Part shown: positions 57,272 to 64,000 of the stretch, piece by piece | Numbering within the stretch: the stretch's first letter is position 1 | Layout of the letters: each line of letters begins with the position of its first letter | Source of the DNA: Andrena cerasifolii | Lineage: Eukaryota > Arthropoda > Insecta > Hymenoptera > Andrenidae | NCBI RefSeq assembly: GCF_050908995.1 | Contig: NC_135125.1 | Location: 15,339,011 to 15,403,010, forward strand | Direction: 5' to 3' | Length of the DNA stretch: 64,000 bases | Notes under the pieces: generated by a model | What the model was told of the DNA's origin: nothing | The model's database searches: none | Seen by the model: only the letters and a program-made list of their open reading frames with translations | Made by a program: the position numbers and the translations under genes

Positions 57272-59054
57272 GTTTTTTTTTTAAAGATACTATACAACTT
57301 GCGGTGAAAAAACTTCGCGGTCTTTATTTATTCGTTCTTCAAGGATATGAAAACATTTTTTTCACAGTTTCCTGCAATGGCTGCTGCAAGAAAAGAGGCG
57401 TGGACGGTAGACAGTAAGAAAGAAATAAAAAACCGAAGATATTCTTGTGTTGTAACTATTGCTGTCGCATCAGCCTTTAAGAAGGCAAATAAAGAAAAAT
57501 AGCGATGTTTGGTGCACGTTTCACCAGAAGCATGCGAACACGGGGTAATTTTACGGTTAAAAATGTTAATAACCAAAAACTGTCACCTGTAAAACTTGTG
57601 ATCGAAGCGAATTTAATTGCACGGAAAATGCCACCGACATTTTCGAAATCGGCTCATAATTTCTTTTGTTACGCTGTCTACCGTTCGTACAAATCATGTT
57701 TCGAGATGGACGCGTTTTTAGCTTTGCTTCTTATCGTTGTAGAACAACACTTTTACTGAGTATTCTTCAAACACTACTATAGATACATATACGCAAGAAA
57801 AGAAATCGGTTTTCAGAAAACAGAGACTGCTTTAAGGGGAAAAGCAAAATTGTACAAAATCTAGTAGCATCGCCTCTGAAAAAACGTGCAACCTGAATCT
57901 CGAACTCTTAATCGCATCGAATGCGCGAAGAATTAACGTGGGGTTCCAGATCCTCCCTATCCACCGCATACTTTTCTTCTCTTAATCAAACAGCAATCAA
58001 ACGCAATGAAACTGCCGTTTCGCGTCGAGGAGTTTCAATGAAACTATTTCTCGCTCTTCGACTGTTTCATTTATTTCTGACTTTCTGCGACGCCTCTCGA
58101 GTCAGCAATTTTATTGTTGTTGCGTCCCCCGGCATAGACAAAGGAACTTCCACGGTGCCTACGATCGGCAAATTCGTATGCGCCGACCGAATATTTCTGG
58201 CGAGCCTCCAGCCCGCGACAGCGCCGAAAAATTTCGGGCCATGTTCTATCGGGAGCCAGCGAATCGCTGATACGGCGACGAAACGGAGCTAACAATCCGA
58301 CCGCTCCTCGTTTTTTGGCGCGAGCCACATCTTGGATATCGAAGGAATAACGAGGGGGGCAGGACGTGCTCCGTCAGCGTGCCATTATCTCGCATCGCGG
58401 CGCGTAATTATGTAATTACCGATCTTAGCCACCGCCGACAGGGTCTGATTACTAAGACCGGCGAAACCTTTTTTTCTCGCACGGTTTACCGATGTTCGGC
58501 GAGTGTGCCCCGCGTCGTTTAATGGAGGGCCCCGGACCGGGGGGCAGTTATATCTCAATCATCTTAATGTCGGCTCCATCGTGTGTAATCGGCGGCTTGA
58601 TCGGCGATTATCGATCACACGTCGATTCTCAGAAGGATATCTGGTGGTTGCTGGTGATAAGGAGCTGCGGATTGATCCATTCCTCGCGATTCGATTGCGG
58701 GTAGACGGTGGTGGAATTCGCGGGCTGCTCCGCGCAGAGATATCTGATCGACAGGGATTTTAAGGACTCGATGCGTGGGGTTGCAGGCTTGAAAGCGTGG
58801 AAGAAGCACCAAACGGGTGAGACAGATCATTCTTGGATAGATGGATCTTTCTCCTTGCAGTGATCGCTTTGGATCTATGCATCGGGCTAGGAACTTGAAC
58901 CTAGAAGCTCCGGAAGGTTCAGGGTGATCTTTCGTATCCCAATCGTGATTCCAGCTGGGAATGTAGCCTGTTTCTGATAACAATGGTGAATGATAGCTAA
59001 ATAGGTCACGAAGATTCTTTGGTATCTACCCGCAGAGTTGAAAAGTAGGTAGAC
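57272..59054. other. Unannotated intergenic DNA
   Basis: No gene is supported. One frame (57921-58292) contains a hydrophobic start, MKLFLALRLFHLFLTFC, but has no further support. Confidence 0.4.
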
Positions 59055-59062
59055 GTTCCAAG

Positions 59063-59393
59063 TAGTGATGGGATCCGAGGCACTTCGAAGCGCTTCGAAT
59101 ATGGTTCGAAGCTTAAAACTGTTGAAAGTCTTGAAAATGAACATCTGCTTGCCAAAAACTAGCCAGGTTGATCGGCCAGAGGGTCTCGCCAGCGTCGCGG
59201 TTTATGACTGTGTTGTCCCGCGAGCAGGCGGTGGACGTACATACGGGTCCGAAACCCACCAAAGCTCTGAGGCAAGAGTTTCAAGACTTTCAAGAATTTT
59301 AAGCTTCGAATCCTGTTCGAAGTGCTTCAAATTAGTGGCCTGATATACAAGACAGATTCGAAGCGCTTCGAAGCGCTTCGGATCCCATCACTA
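59063..59393. mobile_element. hAT-like MITE (331 bp), second copy of the CGAAGCGCTTCG family
   Basis: Ends TAGTGATGGGATCCGAGGCA and inverted TAGTGATGGGATCCGAAGCG are flanked by GTTCCAAG (59055-59062) and GCCCCAAG (59394-59401), 6 of 8 matching. Its arms match those of the 42837-43498 element, including GAAGCTTAAAACTGTTGAAAG-like sequence. Confidence 0.75.
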
Positions 59394-59401
59394 GCCCCAA
59401 G

Positions 59402-62400
59402 CTCCAAACAGGTGAAGTCACCCTGTCTCGCCTTTAGACTTCCTCCTCGGAAAGATCCACCCTTCAAACATTCAACTTCACTTCTCACTCGAGTCTATCA
59501 ATCATCCCTCCATCCACTTCCAGCAATCTTCAACTCCATTCCCTTGCACCCAGAAGAAGTTCCTCTTCGCAGATCTAGGATCCACGGCGATCCTGCACCC
59601 TCGACCCGCGCGCACCATAAGCAGCCAGGTAAAGGAGCTACTTCGAAAGGTGGTCAAGGGGCGAATCGTGTCGCATTAATTCGACGATAAATACAAATCG
59701 TCTGGTGTTCTCGTGTTTTTCGTTCGACCCGAGGGGGAGAAAGACGAAGAGAGAGAGAGAGAGGAGCAGCAGGGAACGAGGCGTGGCTTCGACCCCGACC
59801 CCATGGTATTTCACCATACCCCTTTAATTCGGCGTATAACGCGGCTCGATAACGACTGCCAACTGCTCCCCCATGGGACTCGTTTTCACTGTTCCGCGTT
59901 TCCTTCCTCAGACCCAGCGGGCGATTCCCTCATTCGCCACTTTTTTCAAGCATCCTTGGATGCCCGTACTCCCATCTGAATGTTGATACTGCGTGGGCAT
60001 GGGATCGTGACGCTAGAGGGACGTTGCCATCAACCCTTTCGCTGTGAAGAATTTCTGGCTAATAGGTGTGACCTCGAGATCCAGGTGAATTCTTTGGTTG
60101 GTGACAGGAGGCGATTGTCCATTGTCCGTGGATTTAGATTAGGCACTGATGGTTGATTCGAGCTTTATCACCGCGAATAAGTTGCCAGTGATGGGCGCTG
60201 ATGAGATCGACGAGGGAATCTGTCAAGCTTCTGCGGGCAGCAGGGTTGAAAATAGTGTTTGGTGGAGGATCCACCGAACTATGGGTTGAACATTAGGACG
60301 ATCTCGAATAATGGTTTAGCTTCGATCAACGAAAGAAATATTGCAAATGTAGTAGTTGCCTAATGGTAGGAAAAATGATAGTTACTTGAATTCAAGGATG
60401 ATGCTCGTTGCTGAATAAAATTTATACCTACTTCTCTGCTGTTTATTTTTCGCCTAGACTTGTTAAAGGCATCAATTGTTTATAATTGATTGCAGCACCT
60501 GAAACAGAAAGAAATTTAGCTGCATTAGCAAAGTATAAAGTATTGGATGAATCAGAATCTAGAGTACCCTCATCTCTCATAATTCCTACTCGTGCCTAAA
60601 AAGACACCAGTACAAATACAGCCTACTCTACCATTACGATAATTCCCTCGATCAATTTGTACCAAAGCAGCTTCACACCCAAAAAATAAGATTCCCGGGG
60701 CAACAGCCTGTTAAACAATGCACAGAGAGAAATCACCGCCAAAGTAAGCAGCAGCAAACTGAATTTCCCACTGGTTCGCTACACTTTTCCCCTGTTTCTT
60801 GATTGTCTCATTAAATATCGACGAGTGTCGAAGGGAGAGTGTCTAGGGGTCGATGCCACTTGCCGACGTTCCAACCCCTCTCTGGCACTGATTTTCAGGG
60901 AATTCGATAATATTTTCGCTTGCGCGATTACTCTAACTCGCAGGCTACAGGAACTCGACGTAATTACTCAACTATCCTCGTAATATCAATTACAAAAAGA
61001 CCCGCTGCACCTCACTTCCCAAGTCGATTTCTCAAACACTAATTCTCCCGCAAGAAATCCCTCGTTCCTTCCGTACCTGCACCTCCCCCACTTCCTTCCG
61101 CACCCCGTTGCTCCAAAGTTCTTCGTTTTACCGAGCGAACGGTTCTCTCTTCCCTTTCCAATTCTGAATGACAAAAGCGTCACGCTTTCCACGTCTGGTA
61201 AACGTCCTTGGACGTGCGTTTCACCGAGCGCCAAGGCGTTTCCGATCTGAAATGACAGGCCCAGGGACCGAGGAGGGCCCCAGGTTCGAATCGGAAGGTG
61301 AGCCTGGCTCGTAGCACGTGCTCCCCACATGCCGCGCCGGCCCCTCGCCAGCTTTTCCGTCGATTAGAGGCGACTGTTTTCCTCGAAATAGAACCATTTA
61401 TTAACGCGCCTCGCCGCGAGGACGAGACGCTTCCCGAGCAGGCGAACAACCGTCCGGATAATGGCCACCAGGAGCGAACGACCCTTATCTCTCTCTGTCT
61501 CTTCGCTGGCGAGCGGATAGAGCCGGGAAGTTGTCCGGCAATTTGTACCAGGACGAATCCCCCACCCGTTAATTCTGCCGCTCAGCTTGGTGGAAGTGCG
61601 ACGCGATCGGCCGCTAATTCGAGGAAACCGAGAGCGAGCCTCCGCGCTCGCAGGACGAAGCGTCTGCGGATGAAAATAGAGGCGTCCCACGCCTGTCTAT
61701 TGTTGGAGCTTCGTAGATAATATCGATCATGCCTCGTAACGAGAGCCGGCGCATAATTTCGTTCATTTCCTGCCGAAAATACGTAGGTAGCGCTCGTTTC
61801 AGAAACACTGGTCGGTAGCTACCCGAAGAAGCTTGAAAGTAGAGCTGGGCATTAGGGTAAAGCAGCCGAATCTGACGACTTCTCTCCTAATACGAGACCC
61901 CAGCTTATCTCCGGAACTCTTGAATTTTATAGCGATACTATTTCTTTACTAACTAACAGTGTGTTCGTTGTTTTGTCCGCACAGTGGCATTGTAATCGAT
62001 TTAGCGTCTTGAGCATTCTGCTGATTTATGAGTTATCTCGTCATAAAGAAGGTGTAAAAAATTTGTTTGTGATGAAAATTTGCAGAGTAATTGATTAATT
62101 CTTTAATAGTAAATCAACCGATTCAAAAACTATTTAAGAAAGATATTTCAAGATTGTTAACTATTAGTAATTTATAATTAAATATATAAAAGTCCGTATT
62201 TCTGCCCCAAGCTCGTGCAACACTCGCGTAAATGTTTAAATAGTTTAGAACTATTTTGTTGCAACTATAGTACAAACGTGACGCGTATAATAATAAGAAA
62301 AATACGAAATGATCAGAAATAGGGACATGAGCAGAAATTGGGACATTCACCTTATTTTTTAAATACGTTGCTGAAAGTTTTTGAAGTGGTTCGATTAAAT

Positions 62401-63640
62401 AACAAATGCCTCTGAGATGGCAAGTGTATAATGATTTTCACAAATACTGTTGTATAGTGCTCGCTGTGGAGTTTAAGGCTTGCTAGTTGTATATCATTAA
62501 ATGACGAAGACTTAACTTCTCAAAGCTGCTTTATTGTTTCCGAATATGAGACCCGTGAAAGTTCAACCGCTGAGAGTGAAGTAGAAATTGTTCTGAACGA
62601 TGAAAGCGATTAAGAAAGAAAGTTATGATACAGAATGCTTGTTTCGCACAGGTCTTTATTCTTCAGGTGTGCTAGGTGAACAATGGGTTAAGTGTACGTA
62701 TAAAGTGTTACGATGGGCGTGGTGGGCTCACAAAGGCTGCGGTAAGTAGCGAAGAAATAGGATTTATAATAAAAGAAAGAAAAAGTAAGTCTCGGGAAAA
62801 AAACTGGGTCTCATATTAGGAACCCATTCTTTATATCTGCGTATTTGAATGACTTTCGTTTTTATTTTATTACGAAGAAACCAAATCTTTGTTACAGTAC
62901 TTTTCGGTAGGTGGCTGAAGAATACATATTCTACTTTTAAAACGCGCATCGAATTTTAATAAAAGTGTTCTTAGTCACGAGTTACGATGTTTTTAAGAGA
63001 TGATTTAAATAACGGATCGGATAAAAGTGACTTTGACTATAGATTATTTGACGAGTAAAGTTAATTTTTAACTTTTAATTTTAAACTTTTACCCGCTATC
63101 TGAAATTTGTATTTAAATAAAATCTTCGCCCATCTCGGCTTGAAAGAAAGCTAGATATTCGAATGGAAGCATTAACGCTACATTCCCACGTATTTAGAAC
63201 AACAAATCAACCGAATAATCAAAAGCAACTCCACTCACCCCACTTTACACCAAAAAACCCTTCCCCTTTCAACCATCATCATTCATACACCACTTGCGAC
63301 TGACCTCAAAACCTTTTGGCCCTGCAAAGCCTCCAACTTCACCCCTTCCAAAATTCACCACTCCCGGAAGCCCTCTCATTAATTGCCTACTTATATACAC
63401 CTATACTCAGAGGTACACAGGAATTAACAATATCCCCGACTCCGGTCGGTGCGCGCGTATCGCGTTTGTGCATCGCGGGGATGGTTTCCAACGTCGCGTG
63501 GCCGCGTCCCGATAACACGGCAGAGATAACAGGCCGCATCGGAATCCGTAACGATCCCGCGCCGCGGATCGAACGTGGAAACGTGGCCGCGCCGCCGTGG
63601 CCCGTGACAGTTACTTAACTCCGTGCACCATCTGTACCGT
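59402..63640. other. Unannotated intergenic DNA
   Basis: No host gene or clear mobile element is seen over 4.2 kb. A short GA run lies at about 59742-59763. The 140-aa frame at 61298-61720 is opposed by frames on the other strand and has no domain. Confidence 0.4.
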
Positions 63641-64000
63641 AGCTGTGCCATTACCGTAATTAGGGTGTAATTGGGCATAAATTGTCCGTCGTCGCTGCGC
63701 TCGGGACGGCGAACGCCGGACGGGCTCGGAGCGAGCACGTAGCGTGGGTGAGCGCGGAGGGGGCGGAGATAAGAGGGGGGCCGGTGGCGCGGTGGGAGGC
63801 AGGCGACGCTAGCGTCGGCGGGGGTGGGAGCGAGAGGCAGCGGGAGCGAGGGCGACGTCGCTAGCGACACACCGCGGGAGGGGGTATCGGCGAGTTTGCG
63901 AGAGGTGGGGGGTAGGAGGGGGGCAGGGAGGGGAGGAAGCGTAGCGTGACGTAGCGAGAGCGAGGATACGCGCGACCGTGCGTGCCTCACGGTGCGTATG
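63641..64000. other. CpG- and G-rich block at the window end
   Basis: Composition changes sharply to GC/CpG-rich with GGGGG and GAGCG runs, as in the Polycomb upstream region. It may be a promoter or 5' UTR of a gene beyond the window. No coding exon can be assigned. Confidence 0.35.

Noticed and set aside
57921..58292. Frame containing a signal-peptide-like start (MKLFLALRLFHLFLTFC)
   Set aside because: The hydrophobic stretch is internal to a longer frame, with no donor site or cysteine pattern and no neighbouring exons; chance is likely.
1..64000. CRISPR arrays, operons, bacterial promoters or phage genes
   Set aside because: The window is clearly eukaryotic (GT-AG introns, animal genes, MITEs). 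The regular repeats seen are satellites or transposon parts without spacer structure.

Overview
This window is eukaryotic nuclear DNA, most likely from a hymenopteran insect (an ant or a related aculeate). The reasons are spliced genes with short GT-AG introns, a recognisable insect-type Polycomb gene, a CHK-kinase-like gene, a mariner element, many short inverted-repeat elements (MITEs), and CpG-rich non-coding DNA. The exact species cannot be read from the sequence.

Layout. (1) 1-633 is the 3' end of a CHK/EcKinase-like gene on the + strand. (2) 1041-9736 on the - strand is a complete 15-exon WDR75 (UTP17) gene. Every intron junction is in phase and the product is 841 aa. The two genes converge, with polyadenylation signals about 80 bp apart. 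A 4.5-kb WDR75 intron carries, on the opposite strand, a signal-peptide exon of a possible small secreted-peptide gene. (3) 10092-14367 is a nested DNA-transposon insertion: a 3.86-kb element inside a 413-bp deletion derivative of the same family, each with its own 7-bp target duplication. (4) 17792-21824 on the - strand is a complete 5-exon Polycomb gene (428 aa, N-terminal chromodomain, C-terminal Pc box), with a long AT-rich 3' flank and about 3 kb of GC-rich, GA/CT-rich upstream DNA. (5) From 24.8 kb to the end I find no convincing host gene. This 39-kb stretch is a gene desert, or a very long intron or intergenic regulatory region. It is studded with non-autonomous elements: one Transib-like, PIF/Harbinger-like, hAT-like, TA-flanked (Tc1/mariner-like), TTAA-flanked (piggyBac/Kolobok-like) and Helitron-like. 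It also holds a decayed 1.285-kb mariner, two long foldback elements, a retroposed fragment and a dimeric tandem array.

WDR75 acts in the small-subunit processome for rRNA processing, and Polycomb reads H3K27me3 as part of PRC1. The two lie next to each other on the same strand, but nothing in the sequence suggests they work together. The most unusual features are the nested transposon family with 7-bp duplications, the Transib-like element whose ends match the V(D)J signal heptamer, the 137/147-bp alternating satellite at 44.5-45.3 kb, and the candidate secreted-peptide gene inside WDR75.
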